DNA of 64,000 nucleotides from Acetatifactor muris (GTDB taxonomy: Bacteria > Bacillota > Clostridia > Lachnospirales > Lachnospiraceae), in assembly GCF_024623325.1 (NCBI RefSeq), contig NZ_JANJZD010000019.1:1-64000 (forward strand), read 5' to 3'. The notes below the pieces were generated by a model, which was not told where the DNA came from, searched no databases, and saw only the letters and a program-made list of their open reading frames with translations. Each line of letters begins with the position of its first letter. Position 1 is the stretch's first letter. Position numbers and translations under genes: made by a program. Below are positions 1 through 7,958 of the stretch, in pieces.

Positions 1-51
1 CCAGGCCTGCCAGCGAATTGCCGCAAGCCTGATAAAGGTGAAGTGAAATAA
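1..51 (+). CDS. C-terminal tail of an upstream gene (partial)
   Basis: Only the last few codons of a plus-strand gene appear to be present. Frame 2 runs open to a TGA at 43-45 and frame 1 to a TAA at 49-51, and I cannot tell which is real. The support is the rho-independent terminator that follows immediately at 58-98. No function can be assigned. Confidence 0.25.
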   Translation, partial: PGLPANCRKPDKGEVK

Positions 52-57
52 AGACTG

Positions 58-98
58 GAGCAAATCTGTTTCTATCATACAGGTTTGCTCTTGTTTTG
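58..98 (+). terminator. Rho-independent terminator of the upstream gene
   Basis: Arms at 58-69 and 79-90 pair over 12 bp with one G-T pair, a 9-nt loop and a following T-rich tail (TTGTTTTG). It closes a plus-strand transcript entering from the left edge. Confidence 0.7.
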
Positions 99-145
99 TA
101 TAGGTACTCACTATCTACCGTTTACAGCAGCCCTGTACAACAGCA

Positions 146-173
146 GACGGCATGGTCTTTCAACCATGCCGTC
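146..173 (-). terminator. Hairpin downstream of metK
   Basis: A perfect 11-bp inverted repeat (146-156 with 163-173) and a 6-nt loop lie about 50 bp past the metK stop. On the minus strand the following bases are only moderately T-rich, so it may be a weak terminator or a 3'-end-stabilising hairpin. Confidence 0.55.
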
Positions 174-223
174 CTGTAAGTGAACTGTAAATTTGAGCTA
201 TAAATATAAATCATAAATGCAGA

Positions 224-1411
224 TTATAAATACTTCTTCAGCGTCTCGGCTTTGTCCACAGCCTCCCAGGGAAGAGACACATCATCCCGTCCAAAGTGGC
301 CATAAGCCGCCGTCGCTCTGTATATAGGCCTGCGCAGATCAAGCATTTTGATAATGCCTGCGGGACGAAGGTCAAAATTCTCCCGTACAATCTCAATCAG
401 CTTCTCGTTGCTCAGCCTGCCGGTACCGAACGTATCCACCATGACAGATGTGGGCTGTGCGACACCGATGGCATAGGAAAGCTGAATTTCGCACTTATCG
501 GCCAGACCGGCAGCCACGATATTTTTGGCTACATACCGGGCTGCATATGCCGCGCTTCTGTCCACCTTCGTGCAGTCCTTCCCGGAAAAAGCGCCGCCGC
601 CGTGACGGGCATATCCGCCGTATGTATCCACAATGATCTTGCGGCCGGTGAGTCCTGCATCTCCCTGAGGACCACCGATGACGAAACGACCGGTGGGATT
701 GATAAAGAATTTCGTATCCTCATCCACCATCTCCTTCGGCAGCACAGGGTCAAACACATATTCTCTGATATCCGCATGAATCTGCTCCTGGGTCACATTT
801 TCGTCATGCTGCGTGGAGAGAACTACCGCTTCCAGCCGTAAAGGTCTGCCGTTCTCGTCGTATTCCACAGACACCTGACTCTTTCCGTCGGGCCGCAGAT
901 AGGAAAGAGTGCCGTCCTTGCGGACCTTTGTCAGCTGTCTGGCCAGCTTATGCGCCAGTGACACAGGATAGGGCATCAGTTCCGGTGTCTCATTGGTGGC
1001 ATAGCCGAACATCATACCCTGATCACCTGCACCGATGGCTTCCAGCTGTTCATCACTCATACCGGCCTCTCTGGCCTCCAGAGCTTTATCCACGCCCATG
1101 GCAATATCGGGAGACTGCTTATCCAGCGCTACCATCACGGCACAGATATTGCCGTCAAAGCCTGTTTTGGCATCATTATAGCCAATCTCATTTACCGTTT
1201 TGCGCACAATTCCGGGAATATCCAGATTTGCAGTGGTGGTAATCTCACCTGTCACCAGGATAAAGCCGGTGCAGCTGGCCGTCTCACAGGCCACGCGGCT
1301 CATGGGATCCTGCTCCATGCAGGCATCCAAAATGGCATCCGACACAGCGTCACAGAGTTTGTCGGGATGTCCTTCCGTAACGGATTCTGACGTAAATAAA
1401 TGTTTTTCCAT
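224..1411 (-). CDS. metK: S-adenosylmethionine synthetase
   Basis: MetK makes S-adenosylmethionine from methionine and ATP in the cytoplasm. The 395-residue length is normal for the family. The N-terminal ATP-binding motif with GHPDK is present, as are the central GAGDQG motif and the glycine-rich GGGAFSGKD segment. The ATG at 1411 follows an AGGAAG ribosome-binding site. The gene is monocistronic: a hairpin lies downstream, and a SAM-I riboswitch with its terminator and a consensus promoter lie upstream, so the gene should be switched off when its product is abundant. The frame is intact and nothing about it is unusual. Confidence 0.98.
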   Translation of the reverse strand: MEKHLFTSESVTEGHPDKLCDAVSDAILDACMEQDPMSRVACETASCTGFILVTGEITTTANLDIPGIVRKTVNEIGYNDAKTGFDGNICAVMVALDKQSPDIAMGVDKALEAREAGMSDEQLEAIGAGDQGMMFGYATNETPELMPYPVSLAHKLARQLTKVRKDGTLSYLRPDGKSQVSVEYDENGRPLRLEAVVLSTQHDENVTQEQIHADIREYVFDPVLPKEMVDEDTKFFINPTGRFVIGGPQGDAGLTGRKIIVDTYGGYARHGGGAFSGKDCTKVDRSAAYAARYVAKNIVAAGLADKCEIQLSYAIGVAQPTSVMVDTFGTGRLSNEKLIEIVRENFDLRPAGIIKMLDLRRPIYRATAAYGHFGRDDVSLPWEAVDKAETLKKYL

Positions 1412-1518
1412 AGGTCTCTTCCTTTCTCCATGTGTATCTTGATTTCAGTTTTCCTTATTCTGTGCGCTTCTCTTCCCTGTGCAATCAGGTGAAAGCGGCT
1501 TTCCCCTGCCCGCCCCAC

Positions 1519-1567
1519 AGCCCGCATGCTGCTCTGGCAGCAGACTTCTCTGTGCAGGCCTGCGCAT
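1519..1567. repeat. Palindromic intergenic element, copy 1
   Basis: A hairpin-forming segment between the riboswitch terminator and metK. On the minus strand it begins with ATGCGCAGGCC and continues through ACAGAG to a GC-rich closing arm. A related segment with the same order of blocks occurs at 43105-43154, also directly after a terminator T-tract. This suggests a dispersed palindromic repeat family. Confidence 0.45.
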
Positions 1568-1569
1568 AA

Positions 1570-1599
1570 TAAAAAGTCCGCTCACAACATAAGCGGACT
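1570..1599 (-). terminator. Riboswitch-controlled terminator of metK leader
   Basis: On the minus strand an 8-bp stem (1592-1599 with 1575-1582) is followed by TTTTTATTAT. It lies 20 nt after the SAM-I aptamer and is the expected expression platform: SAM binding should favour this terminator. Confidence 0.85.
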
Positions 1600-1618
1600 C
1601 AAATCTCTCGATATCAAT

Positions 1619-1722
1619 CCTCTTATTGTTCGAACACTACTCGCTCAGGGAGGCACCTTCCTTCAATGGGGTTGCCGTGGCTTCATCGATCCTATGTATC
1701 TCCACCAACTCTGAATAAGAGA
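1619..1722 (-). promoter_or_regulatory. SAM-I (S-box) riboswitch
   Basis: Read on the minus strand, the leader has the S-box signatures in order. Helix P1 pairs CTCTTATT near 1715-1722 with AATAAGAG near 1619-1626. An AGAG...GGTGGAG block follows, then GATGAAGCCACGGCAACC, the GGTGC block and a closing CGAACAATAAGAG. It precedes metK, the classical target, and is followed by an intrinsic terminator, so control is probably by transcription termination in response to S-adenosylmethionine. Confidence 0.93.
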
Positions 1723-1750
1723 AATCCTGTTAAGTTTTATGACTGTATTC

Positions 1751-1779
1751 ACTCTACTACATCCATCTGCCTTTGTCAA
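1751..1779 (-). promoter_or_regulatory. Sigma-A promoter of metK
   Basis: A perfect -35 TTGACA (1774-1779), a 17-nt spacer and a -10 TAGAGT (1751-1756) lie on the minus strand. Transcription would begin about 20 nt before the riboswitch P1 helix. Confidence 0.75.
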
Positions 1780-1968
1780 CAGTAAATTTTTTCTATTTTC
1801 ACTTCGTTGAGTTGTCATAAAAATACTGTCTCCGATTATACCAAATTCGGTATAAACTTTGCAGGCAGTGCATTTGTTCCCACAAATACTCAAAACAGAT
1901 TTCCGGCGTGAACGCCAAAAATCTGTTTTTGCTTGTTGGGACAGCGTCCCAAACCCTTTGGCACTTGA

Positions 1969-2415
1969 TCATTCAAGAGTCTCATAATATGATTCAATTT
2001 TCTTTTTCTTAAACAATAAAACGTCCTTAGGATTAGACCATCTTAAGCTATCAGACAGTCTAAGACTAAGCTCTTCTTTTGTTGATATATTATAATATTC
2101 TTTTACATTTTCATCCTCTCGAACCATCAGAATATAAAATTGACTTAACTCAATTAGGTTGTTTAAAAATTTAAGTAATATGTTTTCTTCTAATCTTGCT
2201 TCATGCTTGTTAACAGCATATTCCAAATCAGTAAGTATATCGCTCTTTAAATGTAGCACAATAGTATCATTTGTAAGTTCTTTACCTATTACTTTGTTAA
2301 AATACTGTACATCTTCGATCTGTTCAAAAATAATATCGAAATCTGATACATATTGTGGAGGGCTACACGAATAAGTACCTTCTCCCCATTCAAACAATTT
2401 CTCATTAAGATTCAC
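1969..2415 (-). CDS. Immunity-like hypothetical protein, probable frameshift at the start
   Basis: A 148-residue acidic, AT-rich protein of unrecognised family, with no signal peptide or membrane segment. It lies downstream of a DUF4375 gene on the same strand, so the pair may be immunity genes of a polymorphic toxin locus; that is inference. The open frame starts at a GTG (2415) with no good ribosome-binding site. A far better start, an ATG at 2460-2462 preceded by GAGG, lies upstream but is one base out of frame because of a run of eight Ts at 2450-2457 on the coding strand. With nine Ts the product would gain a natural N-terminus, so the gene may be phase-variable, slipped or broken. Confidence 0.6.
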   Translation of the reverse strand: MNLNEKLFEWGEGTYSCSPPQYVSDFDIIFEQIEDVQYFNKVIGKELTNDTIVLHLKSDILTDLEYAVNKHEARLEENILLKFLNNLIELSQFYILMVREDENVKEYYNISTKEELSLRLSDSLRWSNPKDVLLFKKKKIESYYETLE

Positions 2416-2506
2416 AATTTCTATTTCTTTCTTTGGAACTATAATATCTAAAAAAAATCCATTTTCTTTCCTCTTTCTTAAGGCTCAAATTTCAACAAAC
2501 AGGATT

Positions 2507-3004
2507 TTAAAGTTTTTTTATTTGTTCATCTAAATACGCGAAAAGCAATGACCATATGTCAATTCCGCTACGCAAATATAATTGATTACTAAGTTCCGTG
2601 ATTCTTGTTTCTGCTTCCTCACTCAGTTCGTGATTGTCGTCGAACGTTGTAATATCATACTCTTGAGCGTCTCCGCTTAAAAACTCACCCCGCATAACAT
2701 CAGGTGGAGCAAGCCGGCAGATTTCTTTCAATATATCCGCATCATGGCTGTCGCCAATAGCTCTAAATGCCTGTATAATATTAGGCGCATAATGCCCGAT
2801 AGAATTTTCAAGAAATGTAAAAATACCTTCCATGGTCAATTCTGTGTCAAATGCAATGATAAAATAAGCAACCTGAATAAAATCCACCCAACTCGACCAC
2901 TGTTCCATTTTACAACATTTCCACATCTCTAAAGAAAGCTTTTCACAAAGCGCTTCACCAGTGTACTGTTTGAAATCTATTTTACTTCCGTCTATCCATT
3001 GCAT
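2507..3004 (-). CDS. DUF4375 (DMP19-like) protein, putative immunity protein
   Basis: The central part carries the DUF4375/DMP19 pattern: a run ending in IGHYAPNIIQAFRAIGD followed by DADILKEICRLAPPDVM. Members of this family are frequent as immunity proteins in polymorphic toxin loci. The best start is the ATG at 3004, 8 nt behind a GGAGG site; the open frame itself extends to a TTG at 3028. The product is about 165 residues, cytoplasmic and acidic. It lies just outside the left end of the integrative element and upstream of the AT-rich hypothetical gene. No partner toxin is visible in the window. Confidence 0.7.
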   Translation of the reverse strand: MQWIDGSKIDFKQYTGEALCEKLSLEMWKCCKMEQWSSWVDFIQVAYFIIAFDTELTMEGIFTFLENSIGHYAPNIIQAFRAIGDSHDADILKEICRLAPPDVMRGEFLSGDAQEYDITTFDDNHELSEEAETRITELSNQLYLRSGIDIWSLLFAYLDEQIKKL

Positions 3005-3059
3005 CAAGCTGTCCTCCATAAATTTCAATTAAAAATTTAATCTTCAAAAATCCCTTGAT

Positions 3060-3071
3060 TTTTCAAGGCTT
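3060..3071. repeat. Candidate attachment core, left end
   Basis: Twelve bases identical to 9093-9104 lie about 75 bp beyond the integrase stop codon. The placement next to the integrase and outside the internal repeat pair fits an att core. The surrounding 40 bp also resemble those at the right end. Confidence 0.45.
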
Positions 3072-3105
3072 ACCGCCTATCAAATATCAAAACCTTATGT
3101 ATTTT

Positions 3106-3139
3106 CCCTTGTTTTTGCCCTTATGAGCCGAAACAAGGG
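3106..3139. repeat. Sub-terminal repeat of the element, left copy (hairpin)
   Basis: A 21-base block differs at only one position from 8998-9018, and each copy is closed by AACAAGGG, which pairs with its starting CCCTTGT or CCCTTGA. The left copy is followed by AAATTTTTTAT and may double as a terminator. It could be an integrase arm-binding or end-structure site. Confidence 0.5.
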
Positions 3140-3146
3140 AAATTTT

Positions 3147-4445
3147 TTATGCTTCGCCCACAACCCTATCCAAGAGCCTTGCGGAAGTTCGTTTCGCTTC
3201 TCGGGTAGAGTGGGCATAAATGTTCATTGTGGTACTGACATCAGAGTGTCCGAGAAGTTCCTGCACATCTTTGGGCTTTGCACCGCCTGAAAGCAGATTG
3301 CTTGTGTAGGTATGGCGGAGTGTGTGGAAATGAAAGTCCTCCAATCCCTCAACCTCTGCCTTTGCCTTGCGGCAAATCTGACCGACTGCACTTGCAGAAA
3401 CAAAAGCACCGTCCTCCTTTAAGCAGACAAAGGATAATTCCCTGTCATTTTCGGGCGTTTCCTGCGTTCTTTGCAGAGTGTAAACCTCGTAATAAGTACG
3501 CCCTTTTTCTTTGACCGTCTTACAGTAGTTCAGATGATACAGTTCGCCATAGCGAAAACGGTTTTTATGCTGTTCTGTTTTTGCTTTCCGTAAGATGTCC
3601 GCCAATGTGTCGCAAAAATCAACGGTACGGACTTTACTGCGTTTTGTCGTGCCGACTTCGTGCTTATGCCTTGTGCCATTGTACCGCATACTTCGTCTTA
3701 CGGTTAGATACTGCTCGTCAAGGTTGATGTCCTGCCAAGTCAGACCACAGACCTCTCCGATACGCAAGCCTGCATAGTAGGCTATCTGTACCGCAAGCAG
3801 GGCAGGGTGTTTCTTTTGGGTTAAGAAGTCCGTCAGTTTTTGGTATTCCCCGTGTGTAATGGTAGGAACAGGAACAATATCTTCTTCGCTGTCCGAGAAA
3901 ATATCTGTTTCCTCTTTTCTGCCACGCAGCTTCACATACTGCATCGGGTTAAAGGTTATCAGCCTTTTCGGAAATACAGCAAAGCGGAATGAATTTTGCA
4001 GCACCGCCGAGAATTGCAGCATATAGCCTTTGCTCATCGGCTTTGAAGTTGTACCGTCAGGATTTACCCCTCCGTAACTCATAAGGTCGATAAACGCCTG
4101 TAAATGGTCGGCGGTCACGGTTTTCAGTTTTCGGCTGCCAATGGGATATTTCTTAATCTTTTTGACTGCCGCCATATATGCCATAACCGTACCGTTGCTA
4201 AGACTGCCGGGCTTCAGTTCTTCCTCTACCCACATATCCAGCATTTCGCCAACCGTGATGTTTTCGGCTTTCCCGACAAATTTCTTTTCCTCATAGTCAG
4301 CGATTGCTTTTCTGAGCAGGGCTTCTGTTTCAGACTTGCTTTCTGTTCCCACAAACTCTTTCTGTACTTTTCTTCCGCTTTCATCTTCGATGTAGAAGCG
4401 TGCGTACCACTTTTTACCTTTTTTTCTTACAGAACCTTTTGCCAT
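3147..4445 (-). CDS. Tyrosine recombinase / phage-type integrase
   Basis: This 432-residue site-specific recombinase would excise and integrate the element. The N-terminal part (about residues 1-60) resembles an arm-binding domain, followed by a SAM-like core-binding domain (about 65-170) and the catalytic domain. Catalytic residues visible are Arg228 in GLRIGE, His374 and Arg377 in HTLRH, His400 in LLGH and the nucleophile Tyr410 in MNIYAH. The ATG at 4445 is chosen because the protein then starts with the typical MAKGSVRKKGKKWY. The longer open frame begins 24 codons earlier without family support. It lies at the element end beside the putative att core. Confidence 0.95.
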   Translation of the reverse strand: MAKGSVRKKGKKWYARFYIEDESGRKVQKEFVGTESKSETEALLRKAIADYEEKKFVGKAENITVGEMLDMWVEEELKPGSLSNGTVMAYMAAVKKIKKYPIGSRKLKTVTADHLQAFIDLMSYGGVNPDGTTSKPMSKGYMLQFSAVLQNSFRFAVFPKRLITFNPMQYVKLRGRKEETDIFSDSEEDIVPVPTITHGEYQKLTDFLTQKKHPALLAVQIAYYAGLRIGEVCGLTWQDINLDEQYLTVRRSMRYNGTRHKHEVGTTKRSKVRTVDFCDTLADILRKAKTEQHKNRFRYGELYHLNYCKTVKEKGRTYYEVYTLQRTQETPENDRELSFVCLKEDGAFVSASAVGQICRKAKAEVEGLEDFHFHTLRHTYTSNLLSGGAKPKDVQELLGHSDVSTTMNIYAHSTREAKRTSARLLDRVVGEA

Positions 4446-4532
4446 AGATAAATTTCCCCTTTCTATCCGTGGCAATCGGGACTGTGACATATGGTGTGCG
4501 TAAAGTAATAGTGTCACTTATGCCGATGAATG

Positions 4533-5219
4533 TCAATCGGCATTTTCACTTGTCAAAGTGCCACGGAATTTTTCTTTTTCAGCAACCCTTTCTTCAGCTG
4601 CTGTCACTATCCCGAACAGGTCGCCCATCTTTACAGCGGTGCGTCCCTCATCGTAGATATGTAAAATCCCGTCTAAAAACTGTTTCATATCCTCGATAGG
4701 AAGTTCCATTTCTTTACGGTAAACTCTTTCCATAATCGCCCCTGACTCAATCGCATAGCGGCGTAAGGACTGCTTTAAGCCCTCGTCCTCCGCTACACGG
4801 TCAACCTCAGCCATAGCGTCTGCAAAGTGATAAGTCATAACCGTATAGAGGTCAATCATTTTTCCGAGGAATGTGGTAAGCAGTTGTTGGTGCGGCTCGC
4901 CCTTTACCACAGAAGAAACCGTATCAAGATATTTTTTGATATGTTCTTCCATATCCCTTGCACATAAAGTGCGGCTGTCATATTCCTTATCTTCGGAAAG
5001 TCCTGTCAGCCATTCGGGAGTGGTCAGGAGTGCTTCTGCCAGCCCGTTGATAATCATTGTACGCTTCGGGTCTACTCCGTCCGCTTCATATCTCTGAATG
5101 GTAGATTTGTTTACCCCGACACGCTTACCAAGTTCGGGCATTGTTAAGTTTAATTCTGTTCGGCGTTCTTTCACTCGTTCACCGACCTGTTTTGCGGTGA
5201 ATGTAATTTCTTTTTTCAA
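4533..5219 (-). CDS. XRE-family regulator of the mobile element
   Basis: Residues 10-70 form a Cro/C1-type helix-turn-helix (NLTMPELGKRVGVNKSTIQRYE). The rest is a helical domain of unknown role. The likely start is the TTG at 5219, eight bases after GGAGG; the GTG at 5228 overlaps that site. The gene is divergent from the excisionase, and the intergenic region holds three copies of GTTGCAAAA in either orientation. It probably represses the excisionase and relaxase operon and itself, as in related elements. It is unlikely to be a toxin or phage repressor of another type. Confidence 0.85.
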   Translation of the reverse strand: MKKEITFTAKQVGERVKERRTELNLTMPELGKRVGVNKSTIQRYEADGVDPKRTMIINGLAEALLTTPEWLTGLSEDKEYDSRTLCARDMEEHIKKYLDTVSSVVKGEPHQQLLTTFLGKMIDLYTVMTYHFADAMAEVDRVAEDEGLKQSLRRYAIESGAIMERVYRKEMELPIEDMKQFLDGILHIYDEGRTAVKMGDLFGIVTAAEERVAEKEKFRGTLTSENAD

Positions 5220-5263
5220 GGTTTTCACCTCCTATTGCTGATAGTATAGCATGACAAAACCTA

Positions 5264-5372
5264 TTTTGCAACCATAAATTTAACAATAGGCAAAAATATT
5301 TCTTAACCAGTTGCAAAACAAGTTGACAAGGAATAGCAAAATAAGTATAATTACAGATACATAGTTGCAAAA
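5264..5372. promoter_or_regulatory. Divergent promoter region with repeated operator
   Basis: GTTGCAAAA occurs at 5310-5318 and 5364-5372, and its reverse complement at 5264-5272. A rightward promoter has TTGACA at 5323-5328, a 17-nt spacer and TATAAT at 5346-5351. A leftward promoter is TTGCAA, a 17-nt spacer and TATACT, with its -35 inside the first repeat. The repeats are likely binding sites for the adjacent XRE regulator. Confidence 0.6.
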
Positions 5373-5399
5373 TGCGTATTTTGAAAGGAGGTTGACAAA

Positions 5400-5615
5400 A
5401 TGAGCAACATCAAAATGGGTTTAACCATAGAAGAAGCAGCAGAATGTACGGGTATCGGAAGAAATACAATGCGTAAGTTGGTAGACTGGGGCAAACTTCC
5501 AGTCCTCAAGGTCGGCAGAAAAGCGATTATCCGCAGGGATACTTTAGAGCGATTTATGAGCGTCAATCAGGGAAGAAACCTGCTCAATGAAAACGATGTC
5601 CGCAAAGTAGAATAA
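5400..5615 (+). CDS. xis: Excisionase-type DNA-binding protein (MerR-like helix-turn-helix)
   Basis: The 71-residue protein matches the excisionase-family helix-turn-helix used with tyrosine integrases. Residues 8-55 read LTIEEAAECTGIGRNTMRKL, then a wing containing VGRKAIIRRDTLERFM. The ATG follows GGAGG with an 8-nt spacer and a near-consensus promoter. It would direct the integrase towards excision. It is divergent from the XRE repressor and upstream of the relaxase. Confidence 0.88.
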   Translation: MSNIKMGLTIEEAAECTGIGRNTMRKLVDWGKLPVLKVGRKAIIRRDTLERFMSVNQGRNLLNENDVRKVE

Positions 5616-5862
5616 GCATTCTCCAAGCCCTCGGCGTTTGAGAGCGAAATACACCCCTCGCACAAATCTTCGATTTGTACAAGATGTATTTCGCCCTTGC
5701 AGGGGGCTATGTATCACAGCTTCGGGCAATGCACCGCCACCATGATACAGAAGAAAACAGCCCGCTGTTTTCTTCGCTGTCCGTCTGCTTACGCCGCCGA
5801 AACAGCGGCAACCGATTTCTCGGTTGCAAAAAGAGTATGCCCGTCACGGGAGGAAGGAGTAT
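5616..5862 (+). other. Excisionase-relaxase intergenic region, candidate oriT
   Basis: A nested inverted repeat lies here: outer arms 5644-5653 and 5685-5694 (10 bp perfect) and inner arms 5663-5668 and 5672-5677. MobA/MobL-type origins of transfer commonly lie just upstream of the relaxase gene, so this is the best oriT candidate in the element. Apart from this structure I see only unsupported short open frames. Confidence 0.4.
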
Positions 5863-7299
5863 ATGGCAAGACATTCATTTATACAGATGTCGAAGCTACC
5901 CAATGTCAAGGGAAGAATATCCTATATCACAAGCCACGCAAGGCAGGAAAATCTCTATGCCACCTACCGCACCGCCGACAATGAATTTTGGAGTAACCTT
6001 GCAAGGGAAAGCCAGCAGGAATTTAAGCGAAGCGGTACAGAGGGCAAATGTATTGAAGCAAGGGAATTGATTATCGCCCTGCCCGAAATTTATACAAGAT
6101 ATGAGCCGCAGGAAGTCCTTGAAGATTTTACGGAGGAGTTCCGCAGGCGGTATGGCGTGGAGTGCGTGTCAGCCCTCCACCACAACAAACGCAAAACAAA
6201 CTATCATATCCATCTTATCTTCAGCGAAAGAAAACTGCTTCCTGAGCCTGACATCAAGATAGCCACACGCAGCGTGTTCTATGATGAAACAGGCAAAAGG
6301 GTACGCACCAAGAAAGAAATCACAGGGGAGGACGGGCAGATACGAAAAGGCTGCACCGTCATAAAAAAGGGAGAAATTTATGAAAGCCACCTCTTTACCG
6401 TGAAAGATGATAAATTCAAAAGCGAACCTTTTCTTCGGGAGGTAAAGGAGATTTACACCGACCTTATCAATCGGCATATCTCCGATCCCGAACAGCAGTT
6501 AAAGGTATTTGATAAGAACAGCGTTTATCTTCCTACCAAGAAAATCGGCAAGAACAATCCCAAAGCCGCCGAGATTGAAGCGGACAATACCGCAAGGCAG
6601 GAATGGAACAGAACAGCGGATATGGCGCTCATATCGGGTATTTCCGAAGCAAAGATTTTAGAAATCAAACAGACCGAGATACACGAAAAAGCAAGCCAGT
6701 CTATCAAGAGCAAGGGTTGGCTGCCTAATCTGTTCCGTGGGATTGTAACAAAAGCAAAAGATTTTCTGCAAAACCTTATCCGAGAAAAAGATATGCCGCC
6801 CAAGCCTACGCTTGATATTGATATGGCAGAATTCCGCCATATGCGAAACCTGATGATAAAAGTACAGAATAAGGCGGTAAAAATCAAAAACTTGCAGGAC
6901 AAAGTTCTGCCGCAGTTGAAACAGCAGCTTGCCGATACAAAGGGGCTTTTCAAAGGCAAAGAGCGAAAAGCGTTGGAAGTAAAAACCAAAGAAACCGAAG
7001 CGGAGATTGCTGACAGGTTGGATAAAATCCCCGATACACTCAAAGAGGACGGTTATCCCGATGTGCAGGTATTTATGCGGACTTTCCGTGAAATGGAAAG
7101 CGTTGTGGAACAGTATAACCGTGACCTTGCAGAGTGGGAATACCAAGTCAGCAGGAAACCGACAGCTACCGCCAAAGAACAGCACAGACCGCCCGAAAAG
7201 CAGAGCGTGTTAAAACATCTGCGTGAGATACAGGAACGCAACAAGCAGCAACCACCGCAAAGACAGCGTAAAAAATCCATTGACAGAGATAGCCGATAG
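5863..7299 (+). CDS. MobA/MobL-family relaxase
   Basis: This 478-residue mobilization protein would nick the element at oriT and pilot the strand into a recipient through a helper secretion system. The N-terminal relaxase domain has the histidine-rich metal site NYHIHLIFSERK (His115, His117), preceded by the family motif YITSHARQENLYATY near residues 21-35. The C-terminal half (about 250-478) is charged and predicted coiled-coil. The ATG at 5863 follows AGGAAGGAG; an earlier in-frame start lacks a ribosome-binding site. A strong hairpin terminates the gene at 7311-7338. Confidence 0.93.
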   Translation: MARHSFIQMSKLPNVKGRISYITSHARQENLYATYRTADNEFWSNLARESQQEFKRSGTEGKCIEARELIIALPEIYTRYEPQEVLEDFTEEFRRRYGVECVSALHHNKRKTNYHIHLIFSERKLLPEPDIKIATRSVFYDETGKRVRTKKEITGEDGQIRKGCTVIKKGEIYESHLFTVKDDKFKSEPFLREVKEIYTDLINRHISDPEQQLKVFDKNSVYLPTKKIGKNNPKAAEIEADNTARQEWNRTADMALISGISEAKILEIKQTEIHEKASQSIKSKGWLPNLFRGIVTKAKDFLQNLIREKDMPPKPTLDIDMAEFRHMRNLMIKVQNKAVKIKNLQDKVLPQLKQQLADTKGLFKGKERKALEVKTKETEAEIADRLDKIPDTLKEDGYPDVQVFMRTFREMESVVEQYNRDLAEWEYQVSRKPTATAKEQHRPPEKQSVLKHLREIQERNKQQPPQRQRKKSIDRDSR

Positions 7300-7310
7300 G
7301 CATTGAAAAA

Positions 7311-7338
7311 CACCGCCAGCGTGTGACCGCTGGCGGTG
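7311..7338 (+). terminator. Terminator after the relaxase
   Basis: A perfect 10-bp stem (7311-7320 with 7329-7338) with an 8-nt loop is followed by TCGTCTTAC. The T-tract is weak but the position 12 bp after the stop is right. Confidence 0.6.
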
Positions 7339-7385
7339 TCGTCTTACATAACCTATCGTCTATTTCCTTACAAACAGAGATTTAC

Positions 7386-7865
7386 CTATTTCAAATCAAA
7401 GAGAGAACTTTCATAGTCCTTTACATAGTATCGTATATTTTTACGACCTTTTTGAATAATGATGTGTCCCTCTGCTTCCAATTTTTCTTTCTGTGCTTCA
7501 ATACCATTGGGATATTTAGGATTGAGTTCTCCGTTTGCTTTCAATGTTCTCCAATAAGGCGTTTCATCTTCGGAACGCTGATAACTCGCCCATGCAACAA
7601 TGGAAACAAAAATTCCCGCTGTAATTGGTTCTGTAAAATCAGCACCACTCAATTTTGCAAAGTATTTTCGTATTTCCCCAACGGTAATTATTTTACCATA
7701 CGGAACTTTTTTCATTACTTTGTCATAGTCGATTGGCGGTGCAAAATACATTTTACTGCCACCATATTTTTCAATACTTTTCTGGTCTGTGATAATTTGA
7801 AATTTTGGCATATCCTTATTATCGTGCAACATAGCATTAAAATCTTTTTTATCTTCGTTTGCCAT
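7386..7865 (-). CDS. MGMT-family alkyltransferase-like protein
   Basis: The protein resembles the DNA-binding domain of O6-methylguanine methyltransferases (VPYGKIITVGEIRKYFA, then a helix and PYWRTLKANGELNPKYP). The reactive Pro-Cys-His-Arg motif is replaced by Pro-Tyr-Trp-Arg, so it cannot accept an alkyl group and is more like the alkyltransferase-like proteins that bind damaged bases and recruit nucleotide excision repair. The ATG at 7865 follows GGAGG. It lies inside the mobile element on the strand opposite to the relaxase, as cargo. Its real substrate is unknown. Confidence 0.8.
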   Translation of the reverse strand: MANEDKKDFNAMLHDNKDMPKFQIITDQKSIEKYGGSKMYFAPPIDYDKVMKKVPYGKIITVGEIRKYFAKLSGADFTEPITAGIFVSIVAWASYQRSEDETPYWRTLKANGELNPKYPNGIEAQKEKLEAEGHIIIQKGRKNIRYYVKDYESSLFDLK

Positions 7866-7958
7866 TTCTGCCACCTCCTACTTTAAGGATAATCTGTTTG
7901 GCATTCCTATGCAATGAGGCTGTTTGAAAAAATTCGTCATACAAACTGGAATTTGTGG

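Noticed and set aside
5675..6070. A 131-codon frame overlapping the relaxase start
   Set aside because: It has no ribosome-binding site and runs out of frame through the well-supported relaxase N-terminus.
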